From NCBI GenBank assembly GCA_002723075.1, contig PBNJ01000003.1:37508-81428 (forward strand): a DNA stretch of 43,921 nucleotides, written 5' to 3'. The position numbers and the translations under genes were made by a program. Below are positions 1 to 8,870 of this stretch, piece by piece; position 1 is the first letter of the stretch, and each line of letters opens with the position of its first letter. Under the pieces are notes generated by a model, which worked only from the letters and a program-made list of their open reading frames with translations, ran no database searches and had not been told where the DNA came from. Source of the DNA: Flavobacteriaceae bacterium. GTDB lineage: Bacteria > Bacteroidota > Bacteroidia > Flavobacteriales > Flavobacteriaceae.

Positions 1-909
1 GGTAATCCATTGCCAGAAAAAACCATTGAGATTTGCAAATCCAACGATGCAATATTATTTGGAGCAATTGGAGACCCAAAATATGATAATGACCCCAATG
101 CAAAAGTACGTCCTGAACAAGGACTCTTGTCCCTTCGAAAAACATTAAACCTGTACTGCAACGTACGCCCTGTTACAATCTACGATCGTCTTATTGAAAG
201 TTCACCATTGAAACGCGATCGAATTGAAGGAGTAGATTTGGTCATCTATCGAGAATTGACAGGTGGCATTTATTTTGGTCAAAAGAAGGAAATCAACGAT
301 AAAGGGGTTGCCTCGGATTTGTGTGAGTACTCCAAAGAAGAAATCTTACGTGTCGCCCAACTGGCTTTTAAAGCCGCTGCTAAGCGTAAAAACAAACTAA
401 CTTTGATTGACAAAGCAAATGTTCTTGCCTCCTCTCGCCTATGGAGAAGTGTGGTTACAGAATTACATAGAAGTGAATATAAAGATGTTGAGTTAGATTT
501 TTTGTTTGTTGATAATGCAGCTATGCAAATGGTGCTAAATCCAGCGCAATTTGATGTTATTCTGACTGGGAATCTATTTGGTGATATCATTTCAGACGAA
601 GCAAGTGTAATTGGCGGATCAATAGGTTTGTTGGCTTCTGCTTCTATCGGGGATCGTTACGCCCTATTTGAACCGATTCATGGATCATTCCCTCAAGGAA
701 AAGGAAAAGGCATCGCAAATCCAATAGCTACGATTTTGTCAGCTGCAATGATGCTCGATCACTTTAATATGGTTACAGAAGCCAATGCCATTCGTGACGC
801 TGTTCAAAAAACCATTAACAATAATATCGGAACTCCTGATATCTCACCTGATAAAAGTTCCACAACTTCTGAAGTTGGATCATACATCAGCAATATTATT
901 CTTCAATAA
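1..909 (+). CDS. leuB: 3-isopropylmalate dehydrogenase, 5' truncated by the window edge
   Basis: LeuB oxidatively decarboxylates 3-isopropylmalate with NAD+ in leucine synthesis, in the cytosol. The reading frame is open from base 1 and ends at TAA 907-909, leaving about 302 residues of a family that is usually 350-370 long, so roughly the first 50-60 are outside the window. Visible family signatures are the region around LLSLRKTLNLYCNVRP, the metal/substrate stretch GNLFGDIISDEASVIGGS, and the NAD-binding FEPIHGS followed by GKGIANPIATILSAAMML. Tartrate or isocitrate dehydrogenase relatives are the alternative, but the LRKTLNLYCNVRP and EPIHGS context fits LeuB. It converges on rpsA with a hairpin between them. 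Confidence 0.95.
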   Translation, partial: GNPLPEKTIEICKSNDAILFGAIGDPKYDNDPNAKVRPEQGLLSLRKTLNLYCNVRPVTIYDRLIESSPLKRDRIEGVDLVIYRELTGGIYFGQKKEINDKGVASDLCEYSKEEILRVAQLAFKAAAKRKNKLTLIDKANVLASSRLWRSVVTELHRSEYKDVELDFLFVDNAAMQMVLNPAQFDVILTGNLFGDIISDEASVIGGSIGLLASASIGDRYALFEPIHGSFPQGKGKGIANPIATILSAAMMLDHFNMVTEANAIRDAVQKTINNNIGTPDISPDKSSTTSEVGSYISNIILQ

Positions 910-937
910 AAAAAGGCGCTAAACAGCGCCTTTGTCT
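908..937. terminator. Bidirectional intrinsic terminator between leuB and rpsA
   Basis: GGCGCT (915-920), loop AAAC, AGCGCC (925-930): a perfect 6-bp GC-rich stem. It is followed by TTTGTCT on the plus strand and flanked on the other side by A908-A914, which is a U-run for minus-strand transcripts. It can therefore end both leuB and rpsA. Confidence 0.8.
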
Positions 938-958
938 AAATATTGGAGGGGCTTAAAA

Positions 959-2797
959 TTAGCCGTTTTCTTCCTTGTTCATCTTCTTTTTTAGATCAAC
1001 TAAGGCATCGATGTCACCAAGTGTAGAAACCTCTTTTTTGGCAACTTTCTTCTTGGCTTTTTTCACGCTTTCTTGCTCCATATCTTTATAAACAGCACTG
1101 TGTGATAACACAACACGCTTATAATCTTTGTTGAATTCAATAACCTTAAATTCAGCAGATTCTCCTTTTTTCAGTTTGTTACCGTCTTCTTTTTCTAGAT
1201 GACGATTCGGAACAAAGGCCGTGATATCATCATTGAGAATAACTGTAGCCCCTTTATCGACAATTTCATGAATTGATGACTCAACGAGAGTTCCCTCAGA
1301 AAATTCACTTTCATACTTGTTCCACGGGTTGTCTTGGATTTGTTTGTGACCAAGACTGAGCTTTCTACCGTCAACGTCCAATTCAAGAACGACAACTTCC
1401 AAGTCTTGACCAACTGTAACTACCTCAGATGGGTGCTTTACCTTTTTGGTCCATGACAACTCAGAGATGTAAATCAATCCGTCGATACCTTCCTCAAGCT
1501 CTACAAAAACACCAAAGTTTGTGAAGTTTCTAATCACACCTTTGTGCTTCGAACCAACAGGATATTTTGATGTGATATCCGTCCATGGGTCAGCAGAAAG
1601 TTGCTTCATGCCCAATGACATTTTTCGATCTTCACGATCAAGTGACAAAATGGAAACTTTAACCTCGTCACCTACATTTACAAAGTCTTGCGCAGAACGC
1701 ATGTGTGTACTCCAAGACATTTCAGAAACGTGTACAAGACCCTCAACACCAGGTGCAATCTCAATAAAAGCACCGTAATCAGCGATGACAGCAACTTTTC
1801 CGTCTACAACATCCCCCTCTTTCAAGTCTTCACTAAGCGCTTCCCATGGGTGTTGGCTCAATTGTTTTACTCCCAATTGGATTCGTGATTTATCATCATC
1901 GAAGTCAAGAATGACAACGTTGAGTTTTTGATCGAGCTCTAAAATTTCTCCAGGATGATTGATTCGGTTCCATGACAAATCTGTAATATGAACAAGTCCA
2001 TCAACTCCACCAAGATCAATAAAGACTCCGTATGAGGTAATGTTTTTAACCGTTCCCTCAAGAACTTGTCCTTTCTCGAGTTGACCGATGATTTCTTTTT
2101 TCTGTTCTTCGATATCCGCTTCGATCAATGCCTTGTGAGAAACAACAACATTCTTAAATTCGTGATTGATTTTTACAATCTTGAATTCCATATTTTTATT
2201 TACGTATTGGTCATAGTCACGAATTGGCTTGACATCAATCTGTGAGCCTGGCAAAAATGCTTCAATTCCAAATACGTCAACAATCATACCGCCTTTGGTG
2301 CGACATTTAACAAAGCCAGTGACAACTTCGCCTTTATCATGGGCTTCATTTACTCGATCCCATGCTTTAATCACACGAGCCTTTCGGTGTGAAAGGACTA
2401 ACTGTCCAGTTTTGTCCTCACGGATATCAACAATGACTTCGACACTGTCGCCAACTTTTAAATCGGGATTGTATCTAAATTCATTTAATGAAATAACACC
2501 CTCAGATTTTGCGTTGATATCAATGATGGCCTCACGATCAGTCATGTGTGTAACTGTACCTTGAATTACATCTGTGTGCTGGGTGTCTACAAAATTATCG
2601 TGTACTAACTTTTCAAATTCCTTGTACTTCTTTTCATCAACAGTTTCAGCTGCTTCTTGGTAAGAGACCCAATCAAAATTTGCTAAAAACTCCTCGGGAG
2701 ATTGTGTAGTGGTTTGAGAATCATTTGTCTCATTGTTCGGAGTAGAGGTCTCAACATTGTCAACTTGAGCTTCCTCATTTACATGATCATTAGTCAT
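959..2797 (-). CDS. rpsA: 30S ribosomal protein S1
   Basis: S1 binds mRNA on the small ribosomal subunit. The 612-residue product has an acidic, Ser/Thr/Asn-rich N-terminus (residues 1-45) and six S1 (OB-fold) repeats at about 78-145, 158-224, 242-312, 326-398, 412-485 and 499-566, then a Lys-rich tail. Repeats 3-5 carry the classic GVFIDLGGVDGLVHITDLSW-type core. The length fits the Bacteroidota S1 family, where S1 matters although Shine-Dalgarno sequences are rare. It follows cmk with a 159-nt gap that holds its own strong promoter and an inverted repeat in the leader. The ATG at 2797 begins MTNDHVNEEA. Confidence 0.97.
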   Translation of the reverse strand: MTNDHVNEEAQVDNVETSTPNNETNDSQTTTQSPEEFLANFDWVSYQEAAETVDEKKYKEFEKLVHDNFVDTQHTDVIQGTVTHMTDREAIIDINAKSEGVISLNEFRYNPDLKVGDSVEVIVDIREDKTGQLVLSHRKARVIKAWDRVNEAHDKGEVVTGFVKCRTKGGMIVDVFGIEAFLPGSQIDVKPIRDYDQYVNKNMEFKIVKINHEFKNVVVSHKALIEADIEEQKKEIIGQLEKGQVLEGTVKNITSYGVFIDLGGVDGLVHITDLSWNRINHPGEILELDQKLNVVILDFDDDKSRIQLGVKQLSQHPWEALSEDLKEGDVVDGKVAVIADYGAFIEIAPGVEGLVHVSEMSWSTHMRSAQDFVNVGDEVKVSILSLDREDRKMSLGMKQLSADPWTDITSKYPVGSKHKGVIRNFTNFGVFVELEEGIDGLIYISELSWTKKVKHPSEVVTVGQDLEVVVLELDVDGRKLSLGHKQIQDNPWNKYESEFSEGTLVESSIHEIVDKGATVILNDDITAFVPNRHLEKEDGNKLKKGESAEFKVIEFNKDYKRVVLSHSAVYKDMEQESVKKAKKKVAKKEVSTLGDIDALVDLKKKMNKEENG

Positions 2798-2868
2798 GAA
2801 TTTAAGTTTTGTATTCTGTTACTTTTAGAAAATCGACGCCAAGCAACAAAAGTGGTTTATAAAATGTA

Positions 2869-2902
2869 CTAAGGGGTATTTTCTTCCAGACGCTTCCCTT
2901 AG
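2869..2902 (-). promoter_or_regulatory. Inverted repeat at the 5' end of the rpsA leader
   Basis: Arms CTAAGGG (2869-2875) and CCCTTAG (2896-2902) are perfectly complementary with a 20-nt loop. The distal arm begins within a few nt of the predicted transcription start, so the rpsA mRNA could begin with a hairpin. A role in S1 autoregulation is inference from the E. coli rpsA precedent. Confidence 0.45.
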
Positions 2903-2908
2903 GGTGGG

Positions 2909-2939
2909 CAAAATTAACCCTTTTCAACAGACAAGCAAA
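2909..2939 (-). promoter_or_regulatory. rpsA promoter (Bacteroidota sigma-A type)
   Basis: On the minus strand TTTG (2936-2939), exactly 19 nt, then TAATTTTG (2909-2916). Both boxes match the -33 TTTG / -7 TAnnTTTG consensus exactly. The expected start of transcription is near 2904, giving a leader of about 107 nt before the rpsA ATG. Confidence 0.75.
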
Positions 2940-2956
2940 TAATTATCTCCTAAAGT

Positions 2957-3628
2957 TTATGTTAAGTGTTTGTCAATTTCAGTTGTGGCAAGAGTAAAGA
3001 TATGCATCAAGCCATCCTTATCATTACTTAAAACGATTGCGTTTTCTGGAACAATTAGAGGCGAATCGTCCCTATTAGAGTCAATATGATCACGTTTTTC
3101 GATATTGGTATGAACTTCTTCAACACTAACATTTTCCCCCTTTTCAACAAGCTCTGCATGTCGGCGATTTATTCGAACTTCCGTTGAGGCTTCAAGAAAA
3201 AATTTGATTGTCGCATTGGGAAACACGACACTACCTATATCCCTACCATCCATAACAACACTACCTTTTGCGCCCAAATGCCTTTGCTTTGCGACCATAA
3301 ACTGTCTTAATCGTGGCTCTTTTGCAACAATACTTACTTTGTTTGAAACTTCCATAGATCGGATTTCATCCTCGATAGTTTTACCGTTAAGTGTAATTTC
3401 GTCATTTTTGGAAAAGTCAATATCAATGGTTGGCAATCTAGAAATAAGAGTTTTTACATCGAAAAGACGATTATTTAACAACTTTTTATCTTGCGCATAA
3501 AAGGTCAATGCTCTATACATCGCACCAGAATCAATATGCGTAAAGCCATAATGTTTAGCGATGGCTTTTGCCAAAGAGCTTTTACCAGTAGATGAAGCTC
3601 CGTCTATTGTAATAATGATGCTTTCCAT
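2957..3628 (-). CDS. cmk: Cytidylate kinase
   Basis: Phosphorylates CMP/dCMP with ATP for pyrimidine nucleotide supply, cytosolic. The 223-residue protein has a P-loop near the N-terminus (GASSTGKSSLAKAIA), the DSGAMYRALT substrate motif, VVMDGRDIGSVVFPNA, and the KRDHIDSNRDDSPL segment that holds the LID Arg/Asp residues. The start ATG (3626-3628) directly follows the TGA of porQ (3629-3631) with no gap, so the two are translated from one mRNA. Downstream lies rpsA, the common cmk-rpsA neighbourhood of many bacteria. Confidence 0.96.
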   Translation of the reverse strand: MESIIITIDGASSTGKSSLAKAIAKHYGFTHIDSGAMYRALTFYAQDKKLLNNRLFDVKTLISRLPTIDIDFSKNDEITLNGKTIEDEIRSMEVSNKVSIVAKEPRLRQFMVAKQRHLGAKGSVVMDGRDIGSVVFPNATIKFFLEASTEVRINRRHAELVEKGENVSVEEVHTNIEKRDHIDSNRDDSPLIVPENAIVLSNDKDGLMHIFTLATTEIDKHLT

Positions 3629-4636
3629 TCAGGGCACAAAGGTAAGACCTAAAAAATTAGTATTCCCAGCAGCACTAAAACGTGCGTGACTGTAATTGAA
3701 CCTGAATTTTCGTAAGTTAATTCCAAACCCGAAACTCAATCCAGAAAAGCTTCGAACTTCAGATATTGAAAGCTCAGCAGAGCGCAAAAAATTATATCCA
3801 ATCTGAATGGAAAATGCCTGTTCGGGAAACAGCTCTGCCCCAAAAGCAAGATGCCTGATAAATTCGTCGAAAAAATTTAAGTCTTCACCTACCAACTCCC
3901 CTTCAAAATCGGTTTGTTGTTGATTAGGGTTTTTGTAAGCAAGGTTCCAGTTTTGTAAATGATCAATCGACAAATGCCAACGCAAAGGAAGATATTCCAG
4001 TGCATTGGAAACTCCGAATGACAAAGAAAACGGGAGACTTTCTTTTACACTTTCATAAGTGCTGAATTGCGAACCTATATTGCGAGCCACTAAACCAAAT
4101 CGGTAATTAGAATATGGGGAAGCATGAAACACACCAAAATCTGTTGTGAATCCAGTCGAATTGTATTCTGCAAGGCTTGAACTAATAAAATTTAATCTTG
4201 CGCCTACAAAGAGATTTTTAGATGGAAAATGGTGTGCATAAGCTAGGCCTAGAGCAACTTCATTGCCAGAAAATTCACCAATTTTTTCCCCCAAAGTATC
4301 TGTTTCATCAAAAGTACCATAGTGTACAAATCGAGTATCAACTAAAATGGAACGTCCATCTTTCAACCCAAAAACAGTGGCTGCAGTACCACGATTGATA
4401 CCCGCAAAGTAGGGCTGGTAGTTTAAAACGACTTGTCCCTTTATCGAGTCTGAAACCATTGCTGGATTTGCAAAGGAACCGTGAATTGAGTTTGGAGATA
4501 AGGTCGAAACCCATGTCCCCAAAGCCATGTGCCTAGGACTGGGAGACAACTCTAAAAACTGATAGGTGTTTGACCCACCAATTTGAGCAAATATTGACGA
4601 ACAAAACAAAAAATAGCAAAATGCAATCAGTCTCAT
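3629..4636 (-). CDS. porQ: Type IX secretion system protein PorQ
   Basis: PorQ is an outer-membrane beta-barrel protein of the PorV/PorQ family needed for T9SS protein export in Bacteroidota. The 335-residue product starts with a signal peptide (MRLIAFCYFLFCSSIFAQ), then a PorQ-type N-terminus (GGSNTYQFLELSPSPRHMALG) and a long run of alternating hydrophobic/polar beta strands such as VALGLAYAHHF and AFSIQIGYNFLRSAELS, ending in Phe/Val/Pro. It sits between lon (27-nt gap) and cmk (0 nt), an arrangement typical of flavobacteria. Identification rests on family resemblance and context; PorV is the alternative but is usually longer. Confidence 0.88.
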   Translation of the reverse strand: MRLIAFCYFLFCSSIFAQIGGSNTYQFLELSPSPRHMALGTWVSTLSPNSIHGSFANPAMVSDSIKGQVVLNYQPYFAGINRGTAATVFGLKDGRSILVDTRFVHYGTFDETDTLGEKIGEFSGNEVALGLAYAHHFPSKNLFVGARLNFISSSLAEYNSTGFTTDFGVFHASPYSNYRFGLVARNIGSQFSTYESVKESLPFSLSFGVSNALEYLPLRWHLSIDHLQNWNLAYKNPNQQQTDFEGELVGEDLNFFDEFIRHLAFGAELFPEQAFSIQIGYNFLRSAELSISEVRSFSGLSFGFGINLRKFRFNYSHARFSAAGNTNFLGLTFVP

Positions 4637-4663
4637 ATAAAAAGAAACGTACTGGATTGAAAA

Positions 4664-7120
4664 TTATTTGATTTTACGGAGTTGATTTGTCGCTTTCTGA
4701 GATGTCAATGCAAAATCAATTACATCAATCATAGAAGAAACATAGTGAAACTGTAAACCACGAAGATAGTTTTGGTTGATTTCTTCTACATCTTTTTTGT
4801 TGTCAGCACACAAAATAATTGTCTTCACATTTGCACGCTTTGCAGCAAGAATTTTTTCTTTAATCCCTCCCACTGGGAGTACTTTTCCTCTTAAAGTTAT
4901 CTCTCCTGACATGGCAATTCGGCTCTTTACCTTTCGGCGAGTAACAGCAGAGACTAGAGAGGTCAACATGGTGATTCCCGCGCTTGGACCATCTTTAGGA
5001 GTGGCTCCTTCGGGTACATGGATATGAAAATTGTTAGTATTTAGCTCCTCAGCACTAGTTCCTAATTGATCGGCATAGGATTTGATAAATTCCAATGCAA
5101 TCGTTGCTGATTCTTTCATCACTTTCCCTAAGTTTCCTGTCAAGGTAAGCTTCCCCGACCCTTTTGTGATTAGAGACTCAATAAACAAAATATCTCCACC
5201 CATATGCGTCCATGCAAGGCCCGTGACAACACCTGGAACATCATTGTTTTCATAGGCATTATTTGAAATTTTCTCTGGCCCTAAAACCGATTCAACATGC
5301 TCTGGTTCAAATGCAGTTTCAAATGTTTCTTCCATGGCTATGGACTTCGCTCGGTTACGAATCACTTTCGCAATTGTCTTGTCAAGACCACGCACACCAG
5401 ACTCACGTGTGTATCCAGATATGAGTTTCTTCAAAACAGCCTTTCCGATTTTAATGTCTTTTGATGTCAAGCCGTGTTCTTTAATTTGTTTGGGTACAAG
5501 ATATTTGTTTCCAATAGAAACTTTTTCTTCGAGAGTATATCCACTCACACGTATAATTTCCATTCGATCTAGCAAAGCGGGTTGTATTGTTGACAATGTA
5601 TTTGAAGTTGCGATAAACAGCACTTTTGAAAGATCATAACCCAACTCCAAAAAGTTGTCGTAAAATTCGTTGTTTTGCTCCGGGTCGAGCACTTCAAGTA
5701 AAGCCGATGAAGGGTCACCACTAGCTCCAGACGAGAGTTTATCAATCTCATCAAGAACAAAAACAGGGTTTGATGTGCCAGCCTTTTTGATATTCTGTAA
5801 AATTCTACCTGGCATTGCGCCAATGTAGGTTTTTCGGTGACCTCGGATTTCGGCTTCATCTCGCATTCCACCAAGGGAAATACGAACATATTCTCTGCCA
5901 AGAGCTTCGGCAATCGATTTGCCTAAAGATGTTTTTCCGACTCCTGGTGGCCCAGTCAAACACAAGATGGGAGACTTCATATCCTTACGAAGTTTTAAAA
6001 CAGCCAAAAACTCAATAATTCTCTTTTTGACTTCTTCTAAACCAAAATGATCTCTGTCGAGAATACGCTGAGCGCGCTTTAAATCAAACTTATCCTTTGA
6101 AAACTCATCCCAAGGCAGATCGAGTAGCAATTCTAGATAGTTTCGCTGTACGCCATATTCAGCAACTTGAGAGTTCATCCGCTCAAGCTTAGCCAATTCT
6201 TTATCGAAATGAGTTTTTACCTTTTTACTCCATTTCTTATTCAGAGAACGTGTTTTCATTTCAGAAACATCCTGATGAGATGAGGCACCACCCAATTCTT
6301 CTTGAATGGTTTTCATTTGCTGATGAAGAAAGTATTCACGCTGTTGCTGATCTAAATCATTACGAACCTTGGACTGTACTTCATTTTTTAAGGATAACTT
6401 TTGAAACTCTACATCCATATGCTTTAGACAAAGTAATGCACGACTATGGAGATTGTTGCTTTGGAGAATCTCTTGTTTGTCAGTGGTTGCCATACTCATA
6501 TTTGAGGAAACAAAATTGACTAAAAAAGACTCACTTTTAATATTGTTGATTGCAAAAGACGCTTCTGATGGAATATTAGGACTGTCAGCTATGATTTGTA
6601 GGGACAAATCCTTAATAGAATCAATAACAGCAGCAAACTCTTTATCACCTTTGGCAGGTCGCTCATCTGGCAATTCTGACACTGTAGCTTTCAAATAATT
6701 CGATGATTCTATAAAACTTTCAATCTGAAAGCGTTTTTTTCCCTGTAAAATCACCGTAGTATTCCCATCTGGCATTTGTAATACTCGTAGAATACGAGCA
6801 AGAGTGCCAACCTTGTGAAGATCGTTTTGATCAGGAGATTGTACTGTGGAGTCGAGCTGTGCAACGACTCCAATGAGTTTGTTGGATGTATTGGCATCAC
6901 GAATCAATTGAATCGATTTGTCACGAGTGGCAGTAATAGGAATCACAACCCCAGGAAACAATACCGTGTTTCGCAAAGGCAAAATTGGGATCACTTCTGG
7001 AACGGGCTCTTTTGAAATTGCCTCCTCATCATCGGTTGTCATTAATGGAATTAATTCCGCGTCAACTTCCAATTCTTCCAATGATAAGTCTTCTAATGAA
7101 ATTAGTTTTGTTTTTCCCAT
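4664..7120 (-). CDS. lon: ATP-dependent protease Lon (endopeptidase La)
   Basis: Lon degrades misfolded and regulatory proteins in the cytosol. The 818-residue protein has the N-terminal LAN domain from about residue 40 ([18 protein letters not shown]), a coiled-coil middle, the AAA+ module with Walker [12 protein letters not shown] and Walker [15 protein letters not shown], and the C-terminal protease domain with catalytic Ser in [11 protein letters not shown] and Lys in [13 protein letters not shown]. The length is normal for Lon. It is the first gene of the lon-porQ-cmk operon; the leader of about 130 nt starts from a putative promoter at 7257-7285. Confidence 0.97.
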   Translation of the reverse strand: MGKTKLISLEDLSLEELEVDAELIPLMTTDDEEAISKEPVPEVIPILPLRNTVLFPGVVIPITATRDKSIQLIRDANTSNKLIGVVAQLDSTVQSPDQNDLHKVGTLARILRVLQMPDGNTTVILQGKKRFQIESFIESSNYLKATVSELPDERPAKGDKEFAAVIDSIKDLSLQIIADSPNIPSEASFAINNIKSESFLVNFVSSNMSMATTDKQEILQSNNLHSRALLCLKHMDVEFQKLSLKNEVQSKVRNDLDQQQREYFLHQQMKTIQEELGGASSHQDVSEMKTRSLNKKWSKKVKTHFDKELAKLERMNSQVAEYGVQRNYLELLLDLPWDEFSKDKFDLKRAQRILDRDHFGLEEVKKRIIEFLAVLKLRKDMKSPILCLTGPPGVGKTSLGKSIAEALGREYVRISLGGMRDEAEIRGHRKTYIGAMPGRILQNIKKAGTSNPVFVLDEIDKLSSGASGDPSSALLEVLDPEQNNEFYDNFLELGYDLSKVLFIATSNTLSTIQPALLDRMEIIRVSGYTLEEKVSIGNKYLVPKQIKEHGLTSKDIKIGKAVLKKLISGYTRESGVRGLDKTIAKVIRNRAKSIAMEETFETAFEPEHVESVLGPEKISNNAYENNDVPGVVTGLAWTHMGGDILFIESLITKGSGKLTLTGNLGKVMKESATIALEFIKSYADQLGTSAEELNTNNFHIHVPEGATPKDGPSAGITMLTSLVSAVTRRKVKSRIAMSGEITLRGKVLPVGGIKEKILAAKRANVKTIILCADNKKDVEEINQNYLRGLQFHYVSSMIDVIDFALTSQKATNQLRKIK

Positions 7121-7479
7121 AGACTATGTCAATTTGTCGCAGTTTCATATTCATATACCTCATTTGTCAGTAATCTATTGCTGACCATATCAGACATATT
7201 ACATATTTCGAATGCATATATGACTATTCAATATTCATGCCACCACTTCAGTTGTTTAAATCTATATACTTAAAGAAAGACCAAATCTGCAAGTCATGAA
7301 ACATCTATTTACACACTTGTATCGACAAGCTTTATCATTACTGCCCAATGGCAAAACGCAACACTTGAAAACGCAGCCAATACTCTATCAACAATCAATA
7401 GAAATGCATATATGGTTTAAAAAGGTGAACCTAGAAGAGTTGATATCTACTTGTTTAGGTGGGAGAAAAGTTTACATTT
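7121..7479. other. 359-base stretch between lon and the MFS permease without a supported gene
   Basis: This holds the lon leader and promoter region on the minus strand. A 12-nt direct repeat AATGCATATATG occurs at 7211-7222 and 7403-7414, flanking the putative lon promoter. A short inverted repeat GTCAG/CTGAC lies at 7166-7170 and 7181-7185. A plus-strand frame of 93 codons from ATG 7296 overlaps the permease 3' end; I do not accept it as a gene. No clear intrinsic terminator is seen for the permease. Confidence 0.6.
7257..7285 (-). promoter_or_regulatory. Putative lon promoter
   Basis: On the minus strand TTTG (7282-7285), 17 nt, then TAGATTTA (7257-7264), which matches 7 of 8 positions as TAnnTTT followed by A. 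It would give a leader of roughly 130 nt. No heat-shock operator such as CIRCE is seen. Confidence 0.4.
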
Positions 7480-8793
7480 TTAGACTGCAGACTTACGGTG
7501 GAGACGAATCAGTAAAAAAGCGCCAATCAAGAAAAACGATAGAAAAAATAAAACTGAGTTTCGCATCGATCCAGTGACTTGATCAATCGTGCCAAAGAGC
7601 AGCATTCCTAGGACAATTCCTGTCATTTGAGAGGTGCTATAAAAACTAAAAAAAGACGCAGTATCATCAGTTTTTGGTATGTATTTGGAATATGTTGATC
7701 GGGCTAAAGATTGTATCCCACCCATTGATAAGCCAACAAAACCTGCTGCAATGTAAAACTGTATTGGCGTTACAACAAAAAAAGCATACAGACAGAGACT
7801 AACCCATATAAAGTTTAAGGCAATTAACACTGGAAGGTTTCCAAATTTTTCTGAGCAACGAGCCGTTAGTATGGCCCCAACAATCGCAATGAGCTGGATG
7901 ATCATAATACTGACAATCAAACCTGTTTGTTTTTCACTCGTACTGCCCCAATCAACCTCTTGCTCACCAAAATAAGCCGCGATGAGCATAACCGTCTGTA
8001 CTGCCATACTGAACACAAAAAAAGCTCCGATATAGCTTTTTAAAATTGGGTGGCTTGAAAAATGCTTCCAAACAGAACGAAGCTCTCGGTATCCATTAAA
8101 AATAACACTTTTCGTCAATGCATTGGATTTGTTTCCCTTGGGTAGAAATCGAAAGGCGATCTGACTAAAAAGTATCCACCATACCCCAACGCTAACAAAG
8201 GAATATTTCATGGCCTTAATCGACGCTTCAGTTGAACTGCCTTCAATACCATATATCGTGGGGTTGAGGACCATGCTCAAATTAACGAGCAACAACAACA
8301 CACTCCCCACATAACCCAATGAATAGCCCAACGCACTCGCTTTGTCCATTTGTTTGGGGTGGGCAATGTCAGGAAGATAGGAGTTGTAAAACACCCAACT
8401 CAACCATGCACCAACAGAGGCAAAGAAATAACACAGCAAACCAAAATAAATATTATCGAGTTCGAACCAATACAATCCAACACAGGACAACGCCCCGATG
8501 TAGGTGTAAAATTTCATGAAAGACTTTTTGTTTCCTATATAATCAGCAACCCCCGACAAAATAGGAGATAGCACTGCTACAACCGCAAAAGCAGCTGCAG
8601 TTGTGTAACTTATCAATGCAGTGTTTTTAAGAGACTGACCAAAGATGTCAATGTATAAGTTGTCACCAAACAAGGAGCCGTAGTAAATGGGGAAAATGGT
8701 GGAAGTAATTACCAAAAAGTAAACAGAATTAGCCCAATCATATGAAGCCCAAGCGCGGATTAGTTTTTTACTTCCTTTTTGTAAATGCCCCAT
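7480..8793 (-). CDS. MFS transporter, UMF1/Atg22-like family
   Basis: An inner-membrane permease of the major facilitator superfamily; the substrate is unknown. About 437 residues from the ATG at 8793. The N-terminus GSKKLIRAWASYDWANSVYFLVI is the hallmark of the UMF1 (Atg22-like) group, with ASYDWANS just before the first membrane segment. About twelve hydrophobic segments follow, including SPILSGVADYIGNKKSFM between helices 2 and 3 and AGFVGLSMGGIQSLARSTYSKYIP in the second half. An in-frame ATG at 8844 adds 17 residues, but the conserved part begins just after 8793. It is divergent from the hydrolase gene. Family sure, substrate not assignable. Confidence 0.88.
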   Translation of the reverse strand: MGHLQKGSKKLIRAWASYDWANSVYFLVITSTIFPIYYGSLFGDNLYIDIFGQSLKNTALISYTTAAAFAVVAVLSPILSGVADYIGNKKSFMKFYTYIGALSCVGLYWFELDNIYFGLLCYFFASVGAWLSWVFYNSYLPDIAHPKQMDKASALGYSLGYVGSVLLLLVNLSMVLNPTIYGIEGSSTEASIKAMKYSFVSVGVWWILFSQIAFRFLPKGNKSNALTKSVIFNGYRELRSVWKHFSSHPILKSYIGAFFVFSMAVQTVMLIAAYFGEQEVDWGSTSEKQTGLIVSIMIIQLIAIVGAILTARCSEKFGNLPVLIALNFIWVSLCLYAFFVVTPIQFYIAAGFVGLSMGGIQSLARSTYSKYIPKTDDTASFFSFYSTSQMTGIVLGMLLFGTIDQVTGSMRNSVLFFLSFFLIGAFLLIRLHRKSAV

Positions 8794-8831
8794 AACTGGA
8801 TTTAGTCTACCAAAATAGTGAAAATAATATG

Positions 8832-8862
8832 TTTGTTTTTTCAATTTGATTAACTTTATTTG
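8832..8862 (+). promoter_or_regulatory. Promoter of the hydrolase-msrB operon
   Basis: TTTG (8832-8835), 19 nt, TTTATTTG (8855-8862), which matches 7 of 8 consensus positions with ideal spacing. The box ends 8 nt before the ATG at 8871, so the mRNA leader would be only a few nucleotides long. Confidence 0.5.
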
Positions 8863-8870
8863 CGTTTGCT

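Noticed and set aside
7296-7577. A 93-codon plus-strand open frame between lon and the MFS gene (MKHLFTHLYRQA...)
   Set aside because: No recognisable family, no convincing promoter, unbiased-looking codons, and its last 98 nt overlap the conserved C-terminus of the MFS gene on the other strand. It cannot be fully excluded.
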